DNA of 35,893 nt. Source: CAZCFB01 sp964511535. GTDB taxonomy: Bacteria; Myxococcota_A; Polyangia; GCA-2747355; CAZCFB01. The translations under genes and the position numbers were made by a program. Shown piece by piece: positions 15,917-24,685 of the stretch. The notes under the pieces were generated by a model that saw nothing but the letters and a program-made list of their open reading frames with translations, was not told where the DNA came from and did no database searches. Within the stretch, counting starts at the first letter, position 1; every line of letters begins with the position of its first letter. The DNA is taken from NCBI GenBank assembly GCA_964511535.1, contig CAZEFW010000094.1, positions 1 through 35,893 of the forward strand. The letters are read 5' to 3'.

Positions 15917-18900
15917 ATGAAACTGCATCGAACCGCCCTTTTGGCCCTCGCGCCGCTGTTGGCCCTGACCGTCACCTCCTGCAAGAGCGGAGGCGGGGCG
16001 GGCGCGGGGAGCCCGCGCGAGTACGCCGCCGCCCGCACCCAGGCCGGCAGCGCCACCTTCGCCGCCATCGCCTCCAAGAAGGTGGTGGCCGCGGCCCTGG
16101 ACTACCCCAAGCCGGAGACCGAGAAGGTCCAGCAGGTGCCCATGAGCCTGACCGCGGCCGACGGCACCGGCCTGCGCCTGGTGGCGCTGGCGGGCAAGGC
16201 GGTGGTGGAAGGGCCGGTGGCTTTCACCGAGCTGCACCTGACCTTCAACAACCCAGAACCGCGACAGCGCGAGGGGCGGTTCACCATCGCCTTGCCGCCG
16301 GGCGCTGCCATCAGCCGCTTCGCCATGAAGCTGGCCAACGGCAAGTGGCAGGAGGCCGAGGTGGTGGAGCGCCAGAAGGCGCGGCAGGTCTACGAGGACT
16401 TCCTGCACCGGCGCCAGGATCCGGCGCTGCTGGAGAAGAAGGCGGGCAACGAGTTCCGGGCGCGCATCTTCCCGATCCCGGCGCGGGCGGACAAGGAGAT
16501 CAAGATCTCCTACTCCCAGCAGCTGGCCTCCACCAGCGAGCCGTACCGGCTGTACCTCAAGGGGCTGCCCAAGATGGACCGGCTCGACATCACCGCCATG
16601 GTGGGCGAGCGCAAGACCGGCTCCTCGACCTCGTCCCTGGGCGGCACCACGGTGTCGATGCAGATGATCAAGGTGAACAAGCAGGACTACGCCCCGGAGA
16701 TGGACTTCGAGGTCAAGACCGCCAGCGGCGTGGCTGGCCTCGGCAGCGGAGAGCTGGCCGTGGGGCGCATCAAGCCGGACGTGCCCTCTGCCCGGGCGCC
16801 CATGGGCGCGTTGCTGATGCTGGTGGACACCTCCTCCTCACGCGCCGCCGGGTTCTACCGCCAGGTGGAGCAGATCGGCGCGGTGATGACCCACCTGAAG
16901 CAGGAGTACGGCGACAGCCTGCCGCTGAAGGTCGCGTGCTACGACCAGCGCACCGACCTGATCTTCGACGGCCAGCTGGGTCAGTTCGGCAAGCAGGACC
17001 TGGACAACATCCTCGCCCGCCGGCCCCTGGGCGCCTCGGACCTGCACGGCGCGCTGACCTGGGCCGGGCAGCACGCGGCCAAGGGCCAGCGCGTGCTGCT
17101 GGTGACCGACGGTATCGCCACCGCGGGCAAGGCCGGCGGCGCGGACCTTCGGGCCGCGGCCTCGGCCCTGGCCCCCTCGGTGGAGCGGCTGGACGTCATG
17201 CTCGTGGGCGGCATCCGCGACGAGCAGGCGATGAAGAAGCTGGCCCGGGGCACCCTGGCCCGGGACGGCGCCCTGCTGGACGGCGACAAGGCCGCCAGGG
17301 CGGTGGCCCGGGGCATCGCGCGCCAGACCGTCAGCGGGATCAAGGTCAAGGTGCCAGGCGCCAAGTGGGTCTGGCCTCGCACCCTCAACGGCGTGCAGAG
17401 CGGCGATGAGCTGCTGATCTACGCCGACTACGGCCAGTCTCCGCCCGCGGCGGGGGCGCCCATGACCGTGGCCCTCAGCGGCGCGGTGCAGCAGCAGATC
17501 AAGGTCGACCTGGCCCAGGTCAAGCGCCCGCTGCTGGAGCGCGCCTGGGTCGAGGCCCGCATCGCCCACCTGTCGCACCAGATGGACAGCGGCGAGCTGG
17601 GCCCCGATATGGGCAAGGCGATCAAGGATCAGATCATCAAGCTCTCCACCAAGCACAGGGTGCTTTCCGACCTCACCGCCCTGCTGGTGCTGGAGACCGA
17701 GCGGGACTACCGCCGCTACGGCATCGCCCGCAACGCGCTGGCTGACATCCTGGTGGTGGGCGCCAGCGGCGTGGAGCTGATGCAGCGCGGCGTGGAGCAG
17801 CAGAAGCCGCGCCCGAGGCCGCCCATCACGCGGCGTCCCCCCCCGCGACGGCCGCGCCCCGACGTGCAGCGCCAGCCCCGCCCCAACAAGCCTGCCGCCC
17901 GCAGGCCCGCGCCCCGTCCGCGCCCCGCCAGGCGGCCGGCTCCTGAGCCCAAGAGGGCCGAGGCCCCGCGGGACATGGACGACATGGCCTTCAGCGGCGA
18001 GGCCGAGGCCCCCGCGTCCGCGGCCAAGAGCATGCCCGCCGAGTCCCGCCCCGCGCCTCCGCCGCGGCCGGTTCGCGCCAAGCGCATGGCCTCTTCCCGG
18101 CGGGAGCGCTCAATGGACCGCGCGGCGACGGGCGGCGCCCCCTCCATGACGCCGCCGCGGCCGCAGCCGCGCCCGGAGCCCACGCCCCGGCCCAAGAAGA
18201 AGGACAAGGGGCCGCCCCCGCTCACCGGCAAGCTGGCCGACATCATCCTGATGATCGAGCAGGGCAAGGCGGAGCAGGCCCTCATCGACGCCCTGCGCTG
18301 GCGCGCCGAGGAGCCGGGCAACGTCATGGCCCTCATCGCCCTGGGCGAGGCGCTCGAGGCGTACGGCAACCTGGAGCTGGCAGCGCGGGTCTACGGCTCC
18401 ATCATCGACCTGTTCCCCTCCCGCGCTGACATGCGCCGCTTCGCCGGCCAGCGGCTGGACGCCCTGGGCAAGACCGCCGTCACCCTGGCCGCGGACACCT
18501 ACGCCCAGGCCGCCAAGCAGCGCCCGGACCACGCGTCTGGCCACCACATGCTCGGCATGGCCCTGCTGCGCGCGGGCAAGCCCGTCGAGGCGCTGGCTGC
18601 GCTGGAGGCCGGCGTCAAGCAGCGCTACCGCATCGGCCGCGGCGGCGTGGTGCGCGTGCTGCGCGAGGGCGCCGGCATCGCCGGGGCCGCCGTGGTGGCG
18701 GCTGAGCCCAACCGCAAGCAGGAGGTGATGGACCGCCTGAGCAAGATCGGCGCCCGCCTGGCCGACAAGCCGAGCCTGCGCTTCGTGATGATCTGGGAGA
18801 CCGACGCCAACGACGTGGACTTCCACATCCGCGACGGCCAGGGCGGCCACGCCTACTACAGCCGGCGCAACCTGCCCACCGGCGGCGTGCTCTTCGCAGA

Positions 18901-19132
18901 CGTGACCAACGGCTACGGCCCCGAGTGCTTCGCCATCCCGGGCGAGCCCAAGGGGTACCCCTACAGCGTGCAGATCCATTACTACAGCAAGGGCCCCATG
19001 GGATACGGCATGGGCACGCTCCAGATAATCGAGCATGACGGCAAGGGCGGCGTGAAGTTCGAGGATCGCCCCTACGTGGTCATGACCGACCGCGCCTACG
19101 TGGAGCTGGGCGAAGTCAAGGGCCGCCTGTAA
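15917..19132 (+). CDS. VIT and von Willebrand A domain lipoprotein with TPR and DUF2135-like C-terminus
   Basis: A 1071-residue lipoprotein: signal MKLHRTALLALAPLLALTVTSC, then a VIT (inter-alpha-trypsin inhibitor) domain at about 40-190 (VALAGKAVVEGPVAFTELHLTFNN, RQVYEDFLHRRQDPALLE, IFPIPARADKEIKISYSQ). A vWA domain follows at about 295-470 with the metal-site motif DTSSS (Asp304). A Pro/Arg-rich linker spans about 628-768. TPR-like helices lie at about 770-900, and a final domain (about 950-1065) with WETDANDVDFHIRD and GYPYSVQIHYYSKG resembles DUF2135 (YfaP-like). The start has a GGGAGAAG site. VIT-vWA proteins are envelope-associated binding proteins; the linker and extra domains make this one longer than usual. 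It has no close operon partner; the next gene is 327 bases away. Confidence 0.88.
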   Translation: MKLHRTALLALAPLLALTVTSCKSGGGAGAGSPREYAAARTQAGSATFAAIASKKVVAAALDYPKPETEKVQQVPMSLTAADGTGLRLVALAGKAVVEGPVAFTELHLTFNNPEPRQREGRFTIALPPGAAISRFAMKLANGKWQEAEVVERQKARQVYEDFLHRRQDPALLEKKAGNEFRARIFPIPARADKEIKISYSQQLASTSEPYRLYLKGLPKMDRLDITAMVGERKTGSSTSSLGGTTVSMQMIKVNKQDYAPEMDFEVKTASGVAGLGSGELAVGRIKPDVPSARAPMGALLMLVDTSSSRAAGFYRQVEQIGAVMTHLKQEYGDSLPLKVACYDQRTDLIFDGQLGQFGKQDLDNILARRPLGASDLHGALTWAGQHAAKGQRVLLVTDGIATAGKAGGADLRAAASALAPSVERLDVMLVGGIRDEQAMKKLARGTLARDGALLDGDKAARAVARGIARQTVSGIKVKVPGAKWVWPRTLNGVQSGDELLIYADYGQSPPAAGAPMTVALSGAVQQQIKVDLAQVKRPLLERAWVEARIAHLSHQMDSGELGPDMGKAIKDQIIKLSTKHRVLSDLTALLVLETERDYRRYGIARNALADILVVGASGVELMQRGVEQQKPRPRPPITRRPPPRRPRPDVQRQPRPNKPAARRPAPRPRPARRPAPEPKRAEAPRDMDDMAFSGEAEAPASAAKSMPAESRPAPPPRPVRAKRMASSRRERSMDRAATGGAPSMTPPRPQPRPEPTPRPKKKDKGPPPLTGKLADIILMIEQGKAEQALIDALRWRAEEPGNVMALIALGEALEAYGNLELAARVYGSIIDLFPSRADMRRFAGQRLDALGKTAVTLAADTYAQAAKQRPDHASGHHMLGMALLRAGKPVEALAALEAGVKQRYRIGRGGVVRVLREGAGIAGAAVVAAEPNRKQEVMDRLSKIGARLADKPSLRFVMIWETDANDVDFHIRDGQGGHAYYSRRNLPTGGVLFADVTNGYGPECFAIPGEPKGYPYSVQIHYYSKGPMGYGMGTLQIIEHDGKGGVKFEDRPYVVMTDRAYVELGEVKGRL

Positions 19133-19241
19133 GACCGAAGCACCCTCCCCCCTTCCATCCTCCATCCCTCAAGCCATCCAGCCATTCCACCATTCTGGCA
19201 TTCCTGCCTTCCGCCCTACTGGCAGCCTGCAAGACCACCAT

Positions 19242-19318
19242 TCTGGCATCCTGGCATTCCGGCGTTCTGGCAATCTGGCATTCGCAGGCCGGCGCCAGCC
19301 GGCCAGCGCACAAACCCC
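19242..19318. repeat. Composite dispersed repeat, copy 1
   Basis: Bases 19242-19285 repeat the word CTGGCATTC or variants five times. The same 44 bases, with two mismatches, recur at 24686-24729. Next is a perfect 7-bp hairpin (GGCCGGC, loop GCCA, GCCGGCC at 19287-19304), then a CAAACCCC ending at 19318. Copy 2 has the same order with a different hairpin. See the findings. Confidence 0.85.
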
Positions 19319-19397
19319 TCCCCTTGGTCCCCTCTCGACTCTTTAGTTGCAAGCGTCCCATCAAGGTACAGATTTTGGACGGCGATGGAAAGTCCCT

Positions 19398-19425
19398 TTT
19401 ACAAGATGCGCTCCAGGGGCATAAT
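19398..19425 (+). promoter_or_regulatory. Sigma-70-like promoter for the PQQ-propeller gene
   Basis: TTTACA (19398-19403), 16 bases, then CATAAT (19420-19425): each hexamer has five of six consensus bases. It lies in the AT-rich end of the gap, about 35 bases before the ATG at 19460. Confidence 0.55.
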
Positions 19426-19459
19426 ATTCCGGCGTTTTTTGTTACAACGGGAGAAAATC

Positions 19460-21955
19460 ATGAAGCCTTCGCCTTCCGGCGTAGCCGTGTTGTTCCTGGC
19501 CGCGCTGGCGCTATCCGCCTGCTCAGACTCGGTCGACGAGGACGTCAGCCTGACCTACGATGTGCCGCTGCAAGAGGGCGCGTACTGGCCCAAGTTTCGC
19601 CGCACCGCCGCCAACACCGGCTGGACGCCAGTCAAGCCGGGCTTCGGCCAGGACAAGGTGTGGGCGTACAAGACCGGCAAGGGGATCTTCAGCTCGCCCG
19701 TCATCGACCGGGACGGCGTGATCTACATCGGCAGCGCCGACGCCTACTTCTACGCCATCAAGCCCGACGGCTCGCTGCTGTGGAAGAAGAAGCTCGGCGA
19801 GCTGGTGGACTCGGCCGCCCTCGTGGGCAGCGACGGAACGATCTATTTCGGCTCCGGTGACGGCAACCTGTACGCCGTGGATCCGAAGACCGGCAAGGAC
19901 AGGTGGAAGTTTCAGCCCCGGGGCGGGGCCTTCATCACCTGGTTCGAAGGGAACGTGGCCATGGGCCCTGACGGCACCCTGTACGCGGGCAACGACGACT
20001 TCCGCCTCTACGCCGTAGATCCGAAGACCGGCAAGGAGCGCTGGAGCTACAAGGTGGGGGACCAGATCTGGAGCGCCGCGGCCGTGGACAAGAAGGGCGT
20101 GCTCTACTTCGGCTCCAACGACCTCTCGCTGAGAGCCGTGGATCTCGACAAGGCCGCCGCCAACCCTGCCGACGTGGGAAAAAAGGCGCTGCTCTGGAGC
20201 CAGGCCACCCTCGGCTCGGTGGTCTCTTCGCCGCTGGTCACCCCCGCCGGCGAGGTGTTCTTCGGCTCCTACGACGGCTACATCTACGGCAACAAGGCGG
20301 CCGGCGGGCAGCAGCTGTTCAAGCTGCCGGTGCGGGAGCATGTGTACGCCAGCGCGGCCCTGGCCCCCGACGGCACCATCTACCTGCCAAGCGCCGACGG
20401 CACACTGTACGCCCTGGATCGCAAGGGCAACATCAAGTGGAGCTTCGACACCCTCGACCCGATCCGCTCCTCGCCGGCGGTGGGCGGCGACGGCACCATC
20501 TACTTCGGCTGCGGCGATGGCCGGCTCTACGCCATCAACCCGGACGGCACCCGGCGGTGGTCCTTCGACACCTCGGAGGACGACCGCAACGACCTGAACT
20601 CTTCCCCCGCCCTGGGCAAGGACGCCGTCTACATCGCCGGCGAGGACGGCAAGGTCTGGAGCGTCCCGTACGACTACTGCCTGCGCCATGGCAAGAGCGA
20701 CAAGCGCTGTTCGTCCAGGGCGGGCGAGGACCTGCCCGACGACGGCGCCCATGTGTACTTCCTGACCCACGGGGGCAGCTCCACCACATCTGCCCCCTCG
20801 ACCCTCGGCGCCCACGAGACCATCGCCCTGCGGCTGGTGGTTCGCAAGGCTGGCGACTTCGTGGACGCGGCCATCGATCCGGCGGCGCTGAAGGTGACCG
20901 TCACCCCTGCGGCCAAGCACACGCTCCAGGTGGCGGCCGACGGCTCCTTCGTGGTCATCGTGCCCGACGCCGCCCTGACCCATGGCGCCTCCTACACAGT
21001 GCGCATGCAGGGGGACTACCTGGTGGACGGCATGCGGCTGGGCAACCAGGTCACCGGCGGCAAGAAGGGCGGCTCATTCGACGGCAGCCACACCATCAAG
21101 ATCGCGGCCAGCCTCGCGGGCGCCCCGCTGGCCCCCACAACAGCGGAGGTGCCGGTGTTCGACATCCACCGCCTGGCCGCGCCCCAGCCCACCATGATGC
21201 CCTCGTACAACCAGATCGGCTTCGACTTCATGCATATGCTCATGGGGGTGCTCAAGTACGACGCGACCACGGGCGCGGTGCTGGCCTGGGTCGCCGCGGC
21301 CAAGCGCTCCACCGCCGGAGACATCGTGGTGGATCCGAGCGATGCACAGCGGATCCTCTTTCCGCTCGCCGGCGTCTACAAGGACGGCAGCCTGGTGCTC
21401 TCCTCCTCGTCGTTTCAGGTGGAGTTCGGCAACGTGAGCGTGCCCATGGACTTCATGCGGATCGGCGGCACCCTGGACAGCGCGGGCAAGGATGTCGGCG
21501 GCCTGAGCGTCTACACCGCCACAAAATGCGGCGGCGTGGAGTTCTACGGCACCCTGCTCAAGGTGGCGGGGCTGTGCAACCCGAAGACCGACCAGCTGGT
21601 GGTGCACGGCACGGCCATGCTCCAGAAGGCGGGCCTCGGGGGCAAGCAGCCCGCGGGCTTGAAGGTGGCCACCGCCACCCTCGTGGAGGCCACCGCCACC
21701 GCCGACGGCGCGGTGACCGTGAAGCTGGACGGCACCCTGCCCTCCAAGGAGCACCAGATCAGCGTGCTGCTGCTGGACGGGGCGGGCAAGCCGGTGCCGG
21801 TCAACTACAGCGAGCGCACGAAGAACACCGTGGACGGTGCGGGCAAGATCACCGGCGCGACGTTGACGCTGAAGGCGGCGGACAAGGTGAAGAAGGGCAC
21901 GGTGTCAGCGCTGGTGATCCACGACCTGTACCCGGTGTCGACCCACGCGCTGTAA
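19460..21955 (+). CDS. PQQ-repeat beta-propeller lipoprotein
   Basis: The ATG at 19460, after a GGGAGAA site, gives 831 residues; a start at 19385 would add 25 residues and disrupt the signal peptide. Lipobox LSAC follows MKPSPSGVAVLFLAALA. The N-terminal 400 residues are eight or so PQQ-like blades of the form SPVIDRDGVIYIGSADAYFYAIKPDGSLLWKKK, with recurring GTIYFGSGDGNLYAVDPKTG, as in BamB-like and other WD-like propellers. The second half (about 430-831) lacks blades and appears to be Ig-like or other beta domains (repeated VTVKLDGTLPSKEH-type strands). No PQQ cofactor dependence can be claimed from repeats alone. The gene stands alone, with its own promoter; the following gap holds a 142-bp tandem duplication. 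Confidence 0.85.
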   Translation: MKPSPSGVAVLFLAALALSACSDSVDEDVSLTYDVPLQEGAYWPKFRRTAANTGWTPVKPGFGQDKVWAYKTGKGIFSSPVIDRDGVIYIGSADAYFYAIKPDGSLLWKKKLGELVDSAALVGSDGTIYFGSGDGNLYAVDPKTGKDRWKFQPRGGAFITWFEGNVAMGPDGTLYAGNDDFRLYAVDPKTGKERWSYKVGDQIWSAAAVDKKGVLYFGSNDLSLRAVDLDKAAANPADVGKKALLWSQATLGSVVSSPLVTPAGEVFFGSYDGYIYGNKAAGGQQLFKLPVREHVYASAALAPDGTIYLPSADGTLYALDRKGNIKWSFDTLDPIRSSPAVGGDGTIYFGCGDGRLYAINPDGTRRWSFDTSEDDRNDLNSSPALGKDAVYIAGEDGKVWSVPYDYCLRHGKSDKRCSSRAGEDLPDDGAHVYFLTHGGSSTTSAPSTLGAHETIALRLVVRKAGDFVDAAIDPAALKVTVTPAAKHTLQVAADGSFVVIVPDAALTHGASYTVRMQGDYLVDGMRLGNQVTGGKKGGSFDGSHTIKIAASLAGAPLAPTTAEVPVFDIHRLAAPQPTMMPSYNQIGFDFMHMLMGVLKYDATTGAVLAWVAAAKRSTAGDIVVDPSDAQRILFPLAGVYKDGSLVLSSSSFQVEFGNVSVPMDFMRIGGTLDSAGKDVGGLSVYTATKCGGVEFYGTLLKVAGLCNPKTDQLVVHGTAMLQKAGLGGKQPAGLKVATATLVEATATADGAVTVKLDGTLPSKEHQISVLLLDGAGKPVPVNYSERTKNTVDGAGKITGATLTLKAADKVKKGTVSALVIHDLYPVSTHAL

Positions 21956-22387
21956 GGCTTGAGGCGGTGGCTCGCATCGCTCGCGTCTTCAGGCTTCGGG
22001 GGAGCGTCGCTCAGGAGCGAAAACGTGGCAGCGTAGCCCGCCCTGAAAACGCTCTGTTCTGCGGGCCAGGCACGGGGACTCCGAGCCGAAGGTCGGCCCT
22101 CGCATCGCGCAGCAATCGTGGCTCCTGCTGATGACGTGAGGAAGGAGCGTAGCAGCGCTACGTGACTGACGAGCGGCGCCGGCAGGGGCCGCGAGGTGTT
22201 CTGCGGGCCAGGCACGGGGACTCCGAGCCGAAGGTCGGCCCTCGCATCGCGCAGCAATCGTGGCTCCTGCTGATGACGTGAGGAAGGAGCGTAGCAGCGC
22301 TACGTGACTGACGAGCGGCGCCGGCAGGGGCCGCGAGGGCAAGCGAGGTGAGGGTCGATCGAGGGGAGGAGTCCCCGGGCCTGGGAT
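21956..22387. other. Intergenic stretch without a gene, between convergent genes
   Basis: 432 bases separate the stops of the plus-strand PQQ gene and the minus-strand lipoprotein gene. I see no gene here: open frames on either strand have no ribosome-binding site and repeat themselves because of the tandem duplication at 22055-22338. The first 99 bases (21956-22054) are GC-rich with small inverted repeats (GGAGCG/CGCTC), possibly terminator-like. Confidence 0.7.
22055..22338. repeat. Perfect tandem duplication of a 142-bp unit
   Basis: Copy 1 is 22055-22196 and copy 2 is 22197-22338, with no mismatch found. Each unit has four candidate short stems: GCCGA/TCGGC (22085-22097), CAGCA/TGCTG (22110-22130), CGTAGC/GCTACG (22148-22162) and GCGGC/GCCGC (22173-22192), plus the same in copy 2. 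Several small stems are expected by chance at this GC content, so structure is only suggestive. Exact identity implies a recent duplication or assembly artefact. Confidence 0.93.
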
Positions 22388-22942
22388 TCAGATGTACCAG
22401 CCGCCCGCCATCTTGCTCACGGCCTTGATCCAGCTGATGGCGCAGATGCTCTGCCAGTGGCCGTTTTTGATGTCCTTGGCCGGGTAGTTCAGCTGCAGCG
22501 CGGCGAGACAGCGCCAGGTGCCGGCAGGGCACTTGGCGGCGATGCCGCCGGCCGAGTGGCTGCACTGGAGGTTGCTGTCGATCTTCTTCAGCAGCGCCTC
22601 GGTGACCATGTCGCCCGAGGGGAAGCAGAGCTCGTACAGCTCGTACTTCTTGGAGTTGGCCTGGGTGAAGCCGATCTTGGTGGCGTTGCAGCCGGGCGGG
22701 AAGTCGGCCAGGCCCTGGTCAGCCGGCGCGGCGTCTGGCGCGGCCAGGTCCACCGCGGGGCCCAGGTCCCCGCCTGAGGCATCGGCGACCGGGCCGTCGG
22801 GGACGCCGCGGTCAACGCCACCTTCCACGCCCGAGGCCAGATCGGGCGGGGCGGCGTCCGCGACGCCGGAGGTCTCCTCGTCGCAGGCAGCCAGCGAGAG
22901 GATCAGCATGAGCGGGGCGAGCAGCAGGGTTTTTGGGGTCAT
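22388..22942 (-). CDS. Small lipoprotein with Asp/Ala-rich tether, unknown function
   Basis: The ATG at 22942 (site GGAG about 8 bases upstream) gives 184 residues. The lipoprotein signal is MTPKTLLLAPLMLILSLAAC, with Asp at +2. A tether of about 70 residues (DEETSGVADAAPPDLASG... rich in Asp, Ala, Pro and Gly) precedes a small domain of about 100 residues containing CNATKIGFTQANSKKYELYELC and four more cysteines, ending AVSKMAGGWYI. The YELYELCFPSGD and CPAGTWRC segments suggest a disulfide-bonded secreted domain, but I do not recognise the family. In E. coli an Asp at +2 would favour retention in the inner membrane; whether that holds here is unknown. It is divergent from the L,D-transpeptidase gene with 51 bases between starts. 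Confidence 0.72.
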   Translation of the reverse strand: MTPKTLLLAPLMLILSLAACDEETSGVADAAPPDLASGVEGGVDRGVPDGPVADASGGDLGPAVDLAAPDAAPADQGLADFPPGCNATKIGFTQANSKKYELYELCFPSGDMVTEALLKKIDSNLQCSHSAGGIAAKCPAGTWRCLAALQLNYPAKDIKNGHWQSICAISWIKAVSKMAGGWYI

Positions 22943-22993
22943 CAGTGGCTCCAGGTGTAGAGTGGACGAGTGTATGCGCCGTATGCCCCGCTG

Positions 22994-24625
22994 ATGCAAA
23001 CCCGCCCCATCGGCCCCGTCCTGTTGGTGCTGCTGCTGAGCGCTTGCCCGTCGCGGAAGGCGTCCCGGCCCAAGGCGCCCCCCGCCGGAGTCGCCACGGC
23101 CATCCGGCAATCCCTGGCCATGCCCGGGCCGGTGGCCGGCCAGGTGCCGCTCGGGTCGGCCGAGGTGCTCGCCAGGGCCTACGCCGCCCGCGAACACCGC
23201 CCGGCCTGGCTGGACGGCGCCTGCCCCTCCGGGGCCGCCGGGGAGCTGATCGGCGCGCTCATGGCCTCCGGAGATTATGGGCTCAGCCCGGCGGACTTCC
23301 CCCTGGATGCGCTGGGCAGGCTGCAGTCCGAGGCGAGGCTGGAGGGGTGCAAAAAGGGGACCTGGCCCGTGGCCCGCGCCGCGGCCCTGGAGCTGCTGCT
23401 GAGCGATGCCTTCGCGTTGTTCGCCGCCCAGCTCAGCCAGGGCCGACTGAATCAGGGGGACCTGAGCCCGCGTCGCTCGGCCTGGCCGGAGTCCGACGCA
23501 GAGGCGGCGCTGGGACGGGCGCTATCGAGCGGGCGCGCAGTGGCGGAGCTGCGCCTGCTGGGCCCGCGGGCAGCGCCGTACGAGAACCTGGTGGCATCCA
23601 ACCGCATGCTGCGCAGGGCAGCAGAGGGCGGCGGCTTCCCCGGGATCCCCGACGGGCCGACGGCGCGCGTGGGAGACCATGGCCCGCGAGTGGAGGCCCT
23701 GCGGCGGCGGCTCAAGACCGCCGGCTACCCGGTGGACGGTCACGGCGAGCGCTTCTCCCGCGCGGTGCAGGTCTCCCTGGAGGTGTACCAGGAGCGGGCC
23801 GGGCTTCCGGAGACCGGGGAGCTGGACGCGCTGACCCTGGCCCACCTGAACACCCCGGTGGACCGGCACCTCGACACCATCGCGCTGAACCTCGAACGCT
23901 GGAGGTGGCTGCCCCGGGCCCTGGGGGATCCGGCGGTGGTGGTGAACATACCGGGGCAGCGGGTGCACCTGCTGGCCCGGGGCGGCGCCGGCATGACCAT
24001 GAAGGCGGTGGTGGGGCGACGCAGCAGGCCAACCCCTCAGCTCAGCTCGACCATCAACATGATGGTGATCAACCCGACCTGGTACGTGCCCGACCTCATC
24101 GCCACCGAGGACATCCTGCCCATGGCCGACCGGAACCCGGGCTACCTCGAGGCCCGCGGCTTTCGCTGGGTGGAGACCGGCGACCACGGCGGCTGGGGAG
24201 CCGCCGGCGCCAGCCGCCTGGTGCAGCTCCCGGGGCGGCACAACGCGCTGGGCCGGCTGAAGCTGGTGTTCCCCAACAAGCACGACGTCTACCTGCACGA
24301 CACCAGCTCGCCGCAGCTGTTCCAGCGCCGGCGACGCTTCCTCAGCTCCGGCTGCGTACGCCTGGAGCGGGCCGAGGCCCTGGCCGCCGAGCTGCTGCGA
24401 CGGTCCAACGGCTGGTCCGGCCAAAAGATCGAGGCCTCCCTGGCGGGCGGCGGCCAGAAACGGCTGACCCTGGACAGGCCGGTGGCGGTTCACCTGGTCT
24501 ACTTCACCGCCTGGGCCCGTCGCCCGGGCCACCTGCGCATCTACGATGACGTGTACGAGCTGAACGGGGAGTTGGCCTCGGCGCTGGGGGCGGCGCCGTC
24601 GGCGCCGGTGGACAGTCGACAGTAA
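22994..24625 (+). CDS. L,D-transpeptidase lipoprotein (YcbB-like) with peptidoglycan-binding domain
   Basis: The ATG at 22994 begins the signal peptide MQTRPIGPVLLVLLLSAC; a GTG at 22970 in the same frame adds eight residues without a better ribosome-binding site. The 543-residue protein has the domain order of YcbB-type enzymes: a scaffold region (about 40-215), a PG_binding_1 domain (about 220-285, VGDHGPRVEALRRRLKTAGY), then a YkuD transpeptidase domain (about 295-475). The YkuD active site is SSGCVRLE with Cys454 and an upstream His in KHDVYLHD. These enzymes form 3-3 crosslinks in peptidoglycan or attach proteins to it. The lipid anchor is unusual; E. coli YcbB uses a membrane helix. The gene ends before the composite repeat copy 2. 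Confidence 0.9.
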   Translation: MQTRPIGPVLLVLLLSACPSRKASRPKAPPAGVATAIRQSLAMPGPVAGQVPLGSAEVLARAYAAREHRPAWLDGACPSGAAGELIGALMASGDYGLSPADFPLDALGRLQSEARLEGCKKGTWPVARAAALELLLSDAFALFAAQLSQGRLNQGDLSPRRSAWPESDAEAALGRALSSGRAVAELRLLGPRAAPYENLVASNRMLRRAAEGGGFPGIPDGPTARVGDHGPRVEALRRRLKTAGYPVDGHGERFSRAVQVSLEVYQERAGLPETGELDALTLAHLNTPVDRHLDTIALNLERWRWLPRALGDPAVVVNIPGQRVHLLARGGAGMTMKAVVGRRSRPTPQLSSTINMMVINPTWYVPDLIATEDILPMADRNPGYLEARGFRWVETGDHGGWGAAGASRLVQLPGRHNALGRLKLVFPNKHDVYLHDTSSPQLFQRRRRFLSSGCVRLERAEALAAELLRRSNGWSGQKIEASLAGGGQKRLTLDRPVAVHLVYFTAWARRPGHLRIYDDVYELNGELASALGAAPSAPVDSRQ

Positions 24626-24685
24626 GGAGCAAGGGGTTAGCGCTATTGGGGGGGAATGTCCATACAGGTCACCAGTCCGTCTCAA

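Larger units (their letters stand above)
19133..19459 (+). other. Intergenic stretch without a gene, holding a repeat and a promoter
   Basis: A 327-base gap between two plus-strand genes. The first part is pyrimidine-rich (many CCAT/CCCT words), the centre is the composite repeat at 19242-19318, and the end carries a sigma-70-like promoter before the PQQ gene. The short open frames here have no ribosome-binding sites and translate to repeated meaningless peptides, so I call no gene. Confidence 0.7.

Noticed and set aside
22055..22338. CRISPR array
   Set aside because: Two long identical units in direct contact without unique spacers and without any cas gene; it is a tandem duplication.
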